Shown here: in pieces, positions 31,483-38,240 of the stretch
How the letters are laid out: each line of letters opens with the position of its first letter
How positions within the stretch are numbered: position 1 is the stretch's first letter
Assembly (NCBI GenBank): GCA_019683665.1
Contig: JADGIB010000001.1
Coordinates: 1 to 43,771 of the forward strand
Direction: 5' to 3'
Origin: Solirubrobacteraceae bacterium
Lineage (GTDB): Bacteria; Actinomycetota; Thermoleophilia; Solirubrobacterales; Solirubrobacteraceae
DNA: 43,771 bases
Made by a program: the position numbers and the translations under genes
Notes under the pieces: model-generated
Databases searched by the model: none
Told to the model about the DNA's origin: nothing
The model's input: the letters and a program-made list of their open reading frames with translations, nothing else

Positions 31483-31588
31483 CCCGGCGTCCCGCTCGAA
31501 CGACGCAGGTCGTCGGAGCGGCGCAGGTCAGGCATCGAAGGCGGGCCGGCGGTCACGCCGGTCCGGGCCGCGACGCCAAGCGACCCGC
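31483..31588 (+). repeat. Imperfect direct repeat, copy A
   Basis: This block shares ordered sub-motifs with copy B at 31651-31768: CCCGGCGTC (31483), GGAGCGG, GCGCAGG, CCGGCGGTCACGC (31546-31558) and ACGCCAAGCG (31573-31582). Distances between them are similar but not equal in the two copies (63 and 27 versus 65 and 36 bases), as in diverged repeats. Confidence 0.55.
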
Positions 31589-31601
31589 ATGCTGGTCCAG
31601 G

Positions 31602-31654
31602 CGGGGGTGGTCGACTTCAGTCGCGCCATACCGACACAAGGTCGACCACCCCCG
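31602..31654. repeat. 14-bp perfect inverted repeat with 25-base loop
   Basis: CGGGGGTGGTCGAC at 31602-31615 and its exact complement GTCGACCACCCCCG at 31641-31654 enclose a 25-base loop (31616-31640). A 14-bp perfect stem is far above chance even at this GC content. It lies exactly between the two direct-repeat blocks. No T tract follows, so it is not a classic terminator. It resembles a REP-like or mobile interspersed element. Confidence 0.7.
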
Positions 31655-31768
31655 GCGTCACGCTCCCGGAGCGGAGCCGCGCAGGAGAACCGCCCGTTCG
31701 CCTTCGCTGCCGAACCCGGCGGTCACGCATCGCCGACGACGTTCGCGTGGAACGCCAAGCGTCGCGCC
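31651..31768 (+). repeat. Imperfect direct repeat, copy B
   Basis: Second block, partner of 31483-31588, with CCCGGCGTC (31651), GCGCAGG, CCGGCGGTCACGC (31716-31728) and ACGCCAAGCG (31752-31761). It begins inside the right arm of the inverted repeat. Confidence 0.55.
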
Positions 31769-31809
31769 TGACGGCGATCCTGCACGCGGGCCGGCCCCGC
31801 TGCGCAAGA

Positions 31810-33003
31810 ATGGCGCGGATGCGCTCGCTCGCGATCCTCCGCACCCTTGCGCTGGCCGTCGGACTGGGCCTCGCCGCGCCGGCCGCCGCGACGGCGGCCG
31901 AGCAGCTCGCCGGTCTCACCGAGGACAACCAGATCCTCCTGTTCCGCTCCGACTCGCCCGGCAACCTCCAAGGCGCGCTGGCCGTGACCGGCCTGCAGTC
32001 GGGCGAGACGCTCGTCGGCCTCGGGTGGCTGGAGAGCACCGGGCGCCTCTACGCGCTGGGCTCCACCAACCGCGTGTACGTCGTCAACCCGGTGACGGGC
32101 GCGGCGACCCCGCTGAGCAACACGGCGTTCAGCCCGCCGCTGAACGGCGCGACGTTCGCGTTCGGGATCGACCCGACGACGCTGCAGGCGCGCGCGTACT
32201 CGAGCACCCAGCAGAACCTGCGGATCTCGGTCGCCAACGGGCAGGTCGCCGGCGTCGACGCCCCGTACGCCTACGACCAGGGCGACCCGGGCGCGGGCAC
32301 GACGCCGGTGCTGGGCGCGCTCGCGTACACGACGCCGCCGACCGGCGGCGGGGCCGCGTCGATGTACGCGATCGACACCGACCGCGACGCGCTCGTCACC
32401 TCGCCGACGCTGGCCGCGACCGTGCGCACGATCGGCGAGCTCGGCGTCGCCGCCGAGGGCCCCGTCGGCCTGGCGATCACGAGCGGCGGCACCGCGTTCG
32501 CCGCGCTGCGGCCCGGCAGCGGCGAGCTCCCGCGCCTCTACACGGTCGACCTGACGACCGGGGCGGCGAGCCCGGTCTCGACCGACAGCCGCCGCGCGAC
32601 GATCGCCCACCGCAGCTCGTCGTCGGCGACCGCCGACACCCCGGTCATCGCGCTGACCTCGCTCGGCGAGGTGCCCGACGACACGAGCGACCCGCGCGCC
32701 GTCGTCGCCGTGACGACGAACCCGCGGGCGCGGACGCTCATCAGCCGCGGGCTGCCGTTCACCGTCTCCTGCAACGAGGCGTGCACGGTGTCGGGCACCC
32801 TGCGCGTCGGGCGCCGCAACCAGCGCGCGGTCACCGGCCAGGTGCTGTCGACCGCCGGCTGGGTGCGCCTCACCGCGCGGCTGGACTCGGCCACGAAGGC
32901 GCTCCTGCGCCGCGACGCCACCCAGGGCTTCAGCCTGCGCGTCACCGTCACCGACGCGGCCGGCAACGAGACGCGGATCACGACGAACGGCGCCACCCGC
33001 TGA
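31810..33003 (+). CDS. Secreted DUF4394-domain protein
   Basis: A 397-residue exported protein. A signal peptide is clear: basic start, hydrophobic run AILRTLALAVGLGLAAPA and an ATAAE cleavage site near residue 30. Residues ~30-280 carry repeated beta segments of the DUF4394 type (AGLTEDNQILLFRSDSPGNL, LVGLGWLESTGRLYALGSTN, YVVNPVTGAAT, FGIDPTT), probably a beta-propeller. The last ~90 residues form an extra domain starting FTVSCNEACTVSGTLRVGRR and ending VTVTDAAGNETR, like the C-terminal domain I associate with secreted proteins of Solirubrobacterales. Function is unknown. ATG at 31819 is an alternative start. Confidence 0.85.
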   Translation: MARMRSLAILRTLALAVGLGLAAPAAATAAEQLAGLTEDNQILLFRSDSPGNLQGALAVTGLQSGETLVGLGWLESTGRLYALGSTNRVYVVNPVTGAATPLSNTAFSPPLNGATFAFGIDPTTLQARAYSSTQQNLRISVANGQVAGVDAPYAYDQGDPGAGTTPVLGALAYTTPPTGGGAASMYAIDTDRDALVTSPTLAATVRTIGELGVAAEGPVGLAITSGGTAFAALRPGSGELPRLYTVDLTTGAASPVSTDSRRATIAHRSSSSATADTPVIALTSLGEVPDDTSDPRAVVAVTTNPRARTLISRGLPFTVSCNEACTVSGTLRVGRRNQRAVTGQVLSTAGWVRLTARLDSATKALLRRDATQGFSLRVTVTDAAGNETRITTNGATR

Positions 33004-33032
33004 CCCGGCCCGGGCCCGCGCCCGCGGCCCGG

Positions 33033-33038
33033 TACGCT
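33033..33038 (+). promoter_or_regulatory. Leaderless -10 box for lipA
   Basis: TACGCT, 6 bases before the GTG at 33045, which places the expected transcription start at or within a base or two of the start codon. Confidence 0.45.
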
Positions 33039-33044
33039 GAGGGC

Positions 33045-34028
33045 GTGGCGGTCGAGCAGCGCAGGCTTCAGACCCGCTCGCGGGCGAACCCGGGCGGCAT
33101 GGACGTCCTCACCGTGCTGGGTCCCGACGTCCGCCCGCTGCGCGAGCGCAAGCCGCGCTGGTTCAAGGTGCCGGCCCCGGGCGGGGCGAAGTACCGCGAG
33201 CTGCGCGCGCTCATGAAGGCCGAGAACCTCCACACGGTCTGCCAGGAGGCGGCCTGCCCGAACGTCGGCGAGTGCTGGGAGCGCGGCACCGCGACGTTCA
33301 TGATCCTCGGTGACACCTGCACGCGCCGCTGCGGGTTCTGCCACGTCAAGACCGGCAAGCCGACCTGGAACGACCCGCTCGAGCCGGCCCGCGTCGCCCG
33401 CTCGATCGCCCGGCTCGGGCTGCGCCACGCGGTCATCACGAGCGTCGACCGCGACGACCTCCCCGACAAGGGCGCGCGCATCTGGGCGGCGACGATCCGC
33501 CAGGTCCGCCGCCAGGCGCCCGGCTGCCAGATCGAGGTCCTGACCCCCGACTTCCAGGGCCAGGAGATGCCCCTGGCCACCGTCATCGCCGAGCGCCCCG
33601 ACGTCTTCAACCACAACGTCGAGGTCGTCCCGCGCCTCTACCCGGTCGCCCGCCGCGGCTCGACCTGGCGGCGGTCGCTGCGCGTCCTGCGCAACGCGAA
33701 GGAGATGGGCGGCGACGCGGTCACCACGAAGTCCGGGCTCATGGTCGGCCTCGGCGAGACGTTCGACGAGATGGTCGCCGCCTTCGAGGATCTCCGCGAG
33801 GCCGGCGTCCAGGTCCTCACCGTCGGCCAGTACCTGCGCCCGACCGAGCGCCACCTGCCCGTCGTGCGCTACTGGCACCCCGACGAGTTCAAGGCGCTCG
33901 AGGAGGCCGCCTACCGGCTCGGCTTCGAGCACATCGCCGCCGGGCCGCTCGTGCGCTCCAGCTACCACGCCGACCAGCACGTGCCCCAGCGCCGGCCCGG
34001 CCACGGACCGGTCGCGGCCACCGCCTGA
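33045..34028 (+). CDS. lipA: Lipoyl synthase
   Basis: A complete 327-residue radical-SAM enzyme that inserts two sulfurs into protein-bound octanoyl groups. Auxiliary cluster cysteines are C66, C71 and C77 (CQEAACPNVGEC); radical-SAM cysteines are C92, C96 and C99 (CTRRCGFC). The C-terminal RSSY motif with the cluster-ligating serine is present (GPLVRSSYHAD). The GTG at 33045 fits the family N-terminus and the adjacent -10 box. It completes the LipB-LipA pathway. Confidence 0.95.
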   Translation: MAVEQRRLQTRSRANPGGMDVLTVLGPDVRPLRERKPRWFKVPAPGGAKYRELRALMKAENLHTVCQEAACPNVGECWERGTATFMILGDTCTRRCGFCHVKTGKPTWNDPLEPARVARSIARLGLRHAVITSVDRDDLPDKGARIWAATIRQVRRQAPGCQIEVLTPDFQGQEMPLATVIAERPDVFNHNVEVVPRLYPVARRGSTWRRSLRVLRNAKEMGGDAVTTKSGLMVGLGETFDEMVAAFEDLREAGVQVLTVGQYLRPTERHLPVVRYWHPDEFKALEEAAYRLGFEHIAAGPLVRSSYHADQHVPQRRPGHGPVAATA

Positions 34029-34044
34029 CCGCCCGTCGCGCCGG

Positions 34045-34050
34045 TAGGGT
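34045..34050 (+). promoter_or_regulatory. Leaderless -10 box for the rhomboid-like gene
   Basis: TAGGGT, 6 bases before the GTG at 34057. The identical arrangement TAGGGT-6-ATG is at 38225. Confidence 0.45.
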
Positions 34051-34056
34051 CAGCCC

Positions 34057-34626
34057 GTGATCCCGGTGACCGACGACATCCCGCGCGACCGGCTCCCGGT
34101 GGTCACGTTCGCGCTGCTGGCCGCGATCGCCGTCGTCTTCCCGGTCGCCGGGCTGGAGGGCGGGATCGTCGCGGTCCTCGCCGACCTCCTGTTCCTGTGG
34201 CTGCTCGGCCCGACCGTCGAGGACGCGCTCGGCCGGCCGCGCTTCGCGGCCTTCCTCGCCGCCGGCGGCGGGCTGGCCGCGCTCGTCCAGCTCGGGCTCG
34301 GCGGCGACGGGCACGCCGCGATCGCCGGCGCGACCGGCGCGGTCGCCGCCGTCCTCGGCGCCTACGTGCGGCTCTACCCGTGGGGCCGCGTGCTCGCGGT
34401 CGTGCTCGCGGTGCTGTTCTCGACGATCGTCGCCGTGCCGCTGGCCGCCGTCCTCGGCGCCTGGGCGGCGCTCCAGGTCGCGCTCGCCGCGCTCGGCGGG
34501 CCGGCCGCCCTGCTGGCGGCGCAGGCGGTCGCGTTCGCGCTCGGCGCCGCCGCGGCCCGGCCGCTCGCCGTCCAGGTGAAGACGCCCGAGGTGCTCGTGG
34601 CGCGCGGTCGCGCCGCCCTGTCGTGA
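34057..34626 (+). CDS. Rhomboid-like membrane protein lacking the catalytic dyad
   Basis: A 189-residue membrane protein with about six hydrophobic segments. The segment LLFLWLLGPTVEDALGRPRF (~44-63) matches the rhomboid NxLFLWxFGxxVEDxxG region, and GATGAVAAVLGAYVRLYP (~91-108) matches GASGAIxGVLGAYxxxYP that holds the catalytic serine. Here that serine is Thr93, and the late helix that should carry the catalytic histidine reads AAQAVAFALGAAAARPL without any histidine. It is therefore probably an inactive rhomboid relative that binds rather than cuts membrane proteins. Its stop overlaps the next start. Confidence 0.7.
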   Translation: MIPVTDDIPRDRLPVVTFALLAAIAVVFPVAGLEGGIVAVLADLLFLWLLGPTVEDALGRPRFAAFLAAGGGLAALVQLGLGGDGHAAIAGATGAVAAVLGAYVRLYPWGRVLAVVLAVLFSTIVAVPLAAVLGAWAALQVALAALGGPAALLAAQAVAFALGAAAARPLAVQVKTPEVLVARGRAALS

Positions 34627-34799
34627 GGACGGCGATCCTCGTGGGCGCGCTCGCCATGATCGCGATCCTCGGAGGCCTGACGATCGCGGTCGCGGTCCGC
34701 AGCGGGCCCGATCCGCTCACCGTCCTGTCGCTCCTCGTCCTCGCGCTCCTCGGCGTCGGCGTCCTCGGCGCGCTGCGCGAGCCCCCGCCGCCCTCGTGA
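34623..34799 (+). CDS. Tiny two-helix membrane protein
   Basis: A 58-residue protein, start GTG at 34623 overlapping the previous stop and end overlapping the next GTG. Two hydrophobic helices (about 3-24 and 32-49) are joined by a short RSGPDPLT turn, with a Pro-rich tail. Perfect coupling on both sides supports it being real. No family is recognised; partnership with the rhomboid-like protein or the carboxypeptidase is possible. Confidence 0.62.
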   Translation: MRTAILVGALAMIAILGGLTIAVAVRSGPDPLTVLSLLVLALLGVGVLGALREPPPPS

Positions 34800-35773
34800 G
34801 CCGGACCGCCCGCACCCTGGCCGCCCTCCTCGCGCTCGTCGCCGCGTGCGGCCTGGCCGCATGGGGCTGGTCGCAGCGCGGCGGGGGCGACGGCGCCACG
34901 GCGACGGCCGGGTCGCGGTCGGCGCCGCCGGCCCTGCAGGCCTACAACGGCCCGCCCGAGGCCGAGGTCGTCGCCCGCCGGCCGCTCGACGTCGCGCTCG
35001 CCGCGACCGAGGACGTCGTCCACGTCCGCTTCCGCCGGCCGCCGCGGGCCGGGCTGCTGTTCGACCTCGACACCGGCGAGGTGCTGTGGCGGCGCGAGCC
35101 GGAGCGGGTGCTGCCGATCGCCAGCCTCACGAAGATGATGACCGCGCTCGTCGTCGTCGACCGCGCCGACCCCGACGAGAAGGTGAAGGTCACCCGCCAG
35201 GCGCTCGCCTACGAGGGCTCCGGCATCGGCCTGCTGCCGAAGGGCCGGCGCGTGCCGCTGGAGACGCTGCTGGCCGGCCTGCTCGTCGTCTCCGGCAACG
35301 ACGCCGCGATCGCGCTCGCCCAGCACGTGTCGGGGACCATGCGGCGGTTCGTGGCCGAGATGAACGCGCGGGCGCAGCGGATGGGCCTGGCGTGCACGCG
35401 CTTCGCCCGCCCCGACGGCCTCCAGGACGAGGGCAACCACTCGTGCGCGGCCGACCTCGCCGCGCTCGCCCGGGCCGTGCTCGACGAGCCGCGTCTGGCC
35501 CGGATCGTCCGCCGCCGCCAGGTCGTGCTGCCGTTCCCGATCAAGGGCGGGAAGCTGTGGCTCACCTCCCACAACCCGCTCATCCTCAGCGGCTACCGCG
35601 GCGTGACCGGGATCAAGACCGGCTACACGCGCAAGGCGGGGCGCTGCCTCGTCGCGAGCGCGACCCGCCGCGGGGTGCGCCTCGGCGTCGTGCTGCTCCA
35701 CTCGCCCGACCCGGGCGCGCAGGCGCGCAGGCTCCTCGACCGCGGCTTTGCCGCGATGGCCGCGCGCCGCTGA
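34796..35773 (+). CDS. D-alanyl-D-alanine carboxypeptidase (penicillin-binding protein, S11 family)
   Basis: A 325-residue cell-wall enzyme that trims the terminal D-Ala of peptidoglycan stem peptides. An N-terminal membrane anchor or signal lies at ~6-24. The three active-site motifs are S110-L-T-K113, S166-G-N168 and K274-T-G276. It lacks the C-terminal beta domain of DacA, as usual for short actinobacterial forms. The GTG overlaps the stop of the tiny membrane-protein gene, making a three-gene run with the rhomboid-like gene. Confidence 0.9.
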   Translation: MSRTARTLAALLALVAACGLAAWGWSQRGGGDGATATAGSRSAPPALQAYNGPPEAEVVARRPLDVALAATEDVVHVRFRRPPRAGLLFDLDTGEVLWRREPERVLPIASLTKMMTALVVVDRADPDEKVKVTRQALAYEGSGIGLLPKGRRVPLETLLAGLLVVSGNDAAIALAQHVSGTMRRFVAEMNARAQRMGLACTRFARPDGLQDEGNHSCAADLAALARAVLDEPRLARIVRRRQVVLPFPIKGGKLWLTSHNPLILSGYRGVTGIKTGYTRKAGRCLVASATRRGVRLGVVLLHSPDPGAQARRLLDRGFAAMAARR

Positions 35774-35886
35774 GCCGGAGCGGGAGCGTCGCCCGCCCCT
35801 CGCGGCCCGTGGCGGCGCTGCGGCTCGCCGCCGTGCGGGAGAGCGCGGCCTCTGCAGCCCCGCACGCCGCGCCGGTCGGCATCCCG

Positions 35887-35913
35887 TAGGCTTCGCGCTG
35901 ACTGGCCGGTCAG
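35887..35913 (+). promoter_or_regulatory. Promoter with TetR-like operator before the acyl-CoA dehydrogenase pair
   Basis: A -10 TAGGCT (35887-35892) is followed by the near-palindrome CTGACTGGCCGGTCAG at 35898-35913 (14 of 16 bases symmetric), which covers the expected transcription start. Such sites are typical of TetR-family repressors of acyl-CoA catabolism. A strong GGAGGAGGG ribosome-binding site (35919-35927) follows, unlike the leaderless genes nearby. No TetR gene is in the window. Confidence 0.5.
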
Positions 35914-35931
35914 CCAACGGAGGAGGGACGG

Positions 35932-37149
35932 GTGGACCTCAACGACACCCCCGAGCAGGCGGCGTTCCGGGCCCGGGTGCGGGCCTGGCTGGAGGAGCAT
36001 CGCGACGAGGCGCCGCCGGCGCGCCTCCCGGAGGGCGGCGACGAGGCCGAGTACCTGGCCGCGCGCCGCGCCTGGCAGGGGAGGCTGGCCGAGGGCGGCC
36101 TGGCCGGCGTCGTCTGGCCCGAGGAGGCCGGCGGCCAGGGCCTGGGGCCGATCGAGCAGGTGATCGTCAACCAGGAGATCAGCCGCGCCGGCGTCCCCGG
36201 GATCCTCGACGTCATCGGCGTCGGGATGCTCGGGCCGACGATCATCGCCCACGGCACCGACGAGCAGAAGGCCCGCTACCTCGGGCCGATGCTCCACGGC
36301 GACGAGGTCTGGTGCCAGCTCTTCTCCGAGCCGGCCGCCGGGTCCGACCTGGCCGGCGTCCAGGCGCGCGCCCGCGCGCAGGCGGACGGCTCCTGGACGC
36401 TGAACGGCCAGAAGGTGTGGACGACGAACGCCCAGTTCGCGAGCTTCGGCCTGCTGCTGGCCCGCACCGACCCCGACGTCCCCAAGCACAAGGGCCTGAC
36501 GATGTTCATCGTCCCGATGGACGCGCCGGGGGTCACCGTCCGTGGGCTGCGCCAGATCTCCGGCGAGGCGGAGTTCAACGAGGTCTTCTTCGACGACGCC
36601 CGCCTCGAGCCCGACGCGGTCGTCGGCGGCGTCGGCAACGGCTGGGGGACGGCGCTGACGACGCTCATGTTCGAGCGGCTGACGATCGGCCTGGGGTCGG
36701 AGGGGCTCGGATACCGGCCCGACCGCTTCGCGGCGCCGATCGCGGCCGACCCGCAGGCCCGCCGCGACCCGGACGTCCGCCGGCGCCTGGGCGAGGTCGC
36801 CGTCGACCTGCTCGCGCTGCGCTTCACCGGCTACCGGACGCTGACCGCGCTGCAGGGCGGCCAGATCCCCGGCCCGGAGTCGGCGCTGGCGAAGGTGACG
36901 ACGGTGAACGCCGCGATCGCCGCCACCGACCTCATCGCCGACGTCCTCGGCCCCGATGCGCTCGAGGACGGCGGCGAGTGGGCGTACGCGATCTCGTTCC
37001 TGCCCGGCCTGAAGTCGGCCGGCGGGACCGAGGAGATCCTGCGCAACACGGTCGGCGAGCGCGTGCTCGGGCTCCCGTCCGAGCCGCGCCTGGACAAGGG
37101 CGTGCCGTTCTCGGAGCTGCGCGCCCGCGAGCGGGAGGTGACGGCGTGA
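35932..37149 (+). CDS. Acyl-CoA dehydrogenase, subunit 1 of an adjacent pair
   Basis: A complete 405-residue flavoprotein of the acyl-CoA dehydrogenase family, introducing a trans-2 double bond into an acyl-CoA. The FAD/substrate segments WCQLFSEPAAGSDLAGVQ (~127-144) and WTLNGQKVWTTNAQFASFGLLLA (~155-177) are typical; the C-terminal LKSAGGTEEILRNTVGERVLGLP fits long, actinobacterial FadE types. The start GTG at 35932 has a strong Shine-Dalgarno sequence. It overlaps the second dehydrogenase gene, and such tandem pairs in actinobacteria often form heterotetramers acting on steroid or bulky acyl-CoAs. That pairing is inference. Confidence 0.9.
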   Translation: MDLNDTPEQAAFRARVRAWLEEHRDEAPPARLPEGGDEAEYLAARRAWQGRLAEGGLAGVVWPEEAGGQGLGPIEQVIVNQEISRAGVPGILDVIGVGMLGPTIIAHGTDEQKARYLGPMLHGDEVWCQLFSEPAAGSDLAGVQARARAQADGSWTLNGQKVWTTNAQFASFGLLLARTDPDVPKHKGLTMFIVPMDAPGVTVRGLRQISGEAEFNEVFFDDARLEPDAVVGGVGNGWGTALTTLMFERLTIGLGSEGLGYRPDRFAAPIAADPQARRDPDVRRRLGEVAVDLLALRFTGYRTLTALQGGQIPGPESALAKVTTVNAAIAATDLIADVLGPDALEDGGEWAYAISFLPGLKSAGGTEEILRNTVGERVLGLPSEPRLDKGVPFSELRAREREVTA

Positions 37150-38240
37150 ACCTGGCGCTGAGCGACGAGCAGGAGCTGCTGCGCGAGGCCGCCCGCGGGA
37201 CGCTCTCGCGCGTGGCGACGGTCGAGGCGGCGCGCGCGGCGCTCGAGGGCGAGCCGCCGCCCGACCTGTGGCCCGCCGCCTGCGAGGCGGGCTGGACCGG
37301 GCTGCTCGTCTCCGAGGCGCGCGGCGGCGCCGGGCTGGGCCCGTTCGACGCGATGCTCGTCATGGGCGAGTGCGGGCGCGTGCTCGCCGGGGTGCCGCTG
37401 CTCGGCCACCTCCCCGCCTCGTGGCTGCTGGACCGCGGCGGCTGGGACGGCGTCGAGGCGGTCGCGAGCGGCGAGCGGCGGGCCGCGTTCGTCGCCGCGA
37501 TGCCGCCCGGCGACCTCGAGCCGCGCTGGACGTGGGAGCCGCCGCAGGGGAAGGCGCGGGTGCCCGCCGGCGGCGACGCCGCCGCGTGGGTCGTCGACGC
37601 GCCCGGCGCCGACGTCTTCGTCGTCGTCGGCGAGGGCGGCGCGGTGAGCGTCGTCGAGGGCGCGACGGTCGAGGCGGTCACCCGCTACGACGCGACGCGC
37701 CTGCTCGGGCACGTCTCGCTCGCGGGCGCGACGGCCGCGCCCCTCGACGTGAGCCCCGGCGACGCCGCCACCGCCTGGCACCTCGCGCAGGCGCTGCTGG
37801 CGGCCGAGTCGCTGGGCGCGGTCGAGGCGTGCCTGGACCTCGCGGTCGCCTACGCGAAGGAGCGCCACGCGTTCGGCCGCCCGATCGGCTCCTACCAGGC
37901 GATCAAGCACCAGCTCGTCGAGGTCCTGCGGCTGCTGGAGAACGGCCGCTCGCTCCTCTACTACGCGGGCTGGGCGGGCGAGTCGAAGCCCGGCGAGCTC
38001 GCGCTCGCGGCGTCGGCGGCCCGGTCGGCGGCCGGGCGCGCGCTCGACGTCGCCACCCGGGTGTGCATCTCCGTCCACGGCGGCATCGGGGCGACGTGGG
38101 AGCACGACGCGCCGCTGTACTTCCGCCGCGCGCAGCTCTCGCGGCGGCTGCTGGGCGGGACCGGCGCGGCGACCGACCGGGTCGCCGGCGAGGTCATGGC
38201 CGCGCTGCCCGCCTCGCCGCCCGGTAGGGTCCGCCCATGA
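37146..38240 (+). CDS. Acyl-CoA dehydrogenase, subunit 2 of an adjacent pair
   Basis: A 364-residue acyl-CoA dehydrogenase homologue, shorter and more divergent in its first half than its neighbour. The C-terminal half is well conserved: YAKERHAFGRPIGSYQAIKH (~237-256) and VCISVHGGIGATWEHDAPLYF (~302-322). The HGGIGxTWEHD segment is typical of the second member of heteromeric pairs such as FadE27-type subunits. The GTG overlaps the stop of the first subunit. The central region (~105-200) is variable and may not bind FAD alone. A -10 box for the next gene lies inside its last codons. Confidence 0.85.
   Translation: MNLALSDEQELLREAARGTLSRVATVEAARAALEGEPPPDLWPAACEAGWTGLLVSEARGGAGLGPFDAMLVMGECGRVLAGVPLLGHLPASWLLDRGGWDGVEAVASGERRAAFVAAMPPGDLEPRWTWEPPQGKARVPAGGDAAAWVVDAPGADVFVVVGEGGAVSVVEGATVEAVTRYDATRLLGHVSLAGATAAPLDVSPGDAATAWHLAQALLAAESLGAVEACLDLAVAYAKERHAFGRPIGSYQAIKHQLVEVLRLLENGRSLLYYAGWAGESKPGELALAASAARSAAGRALDVATRVCISVHGGIGATWEHDAPLYFRRAQLSRRLLGGTGAATDRVAGEVMAALPASPPGRVRP
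38225..38230 (+). promoter_or_regulatory. Leaderless -10 box for the CFA-synthase-like gene
   Basis: TAGGGT inside the end of the preceding gene, 6 bases before the ATG at 38237. It would allow the methyltransferase to be expressed separately from the dehydrogenase pair. Confidence 0.45.

Larger units (their letters stand above)
31476..31809. other. Non-coding spacer with repeat and palindrome
   Basis: This 334-base gap between lipB and the DUF4394 gene holds no convincing gene. It contains two related ~110-base blocks in direct orientation with a 14-bp perfect inverted repeat between them, described separately. One reading frame ends in PGGHASPTTFAWNAKRRA before a stop at 31771 and may be a remnant of a coding or repeat element. 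Confidence 0.6.

Noticed and set aside
31483..31768. CRISPR array
   Set aside because: Only two diverged blocks are present, the repeats are imperfect and long, and there are no regular spacers or cas genes in the window.
30590..31771. 393-codon frame running through lipB into the repeat spacer
   Set aside because: Most of it is an out-of-frame shadow of lipB; only its last ~25 codons look non-random, and these belong to the repeat block.
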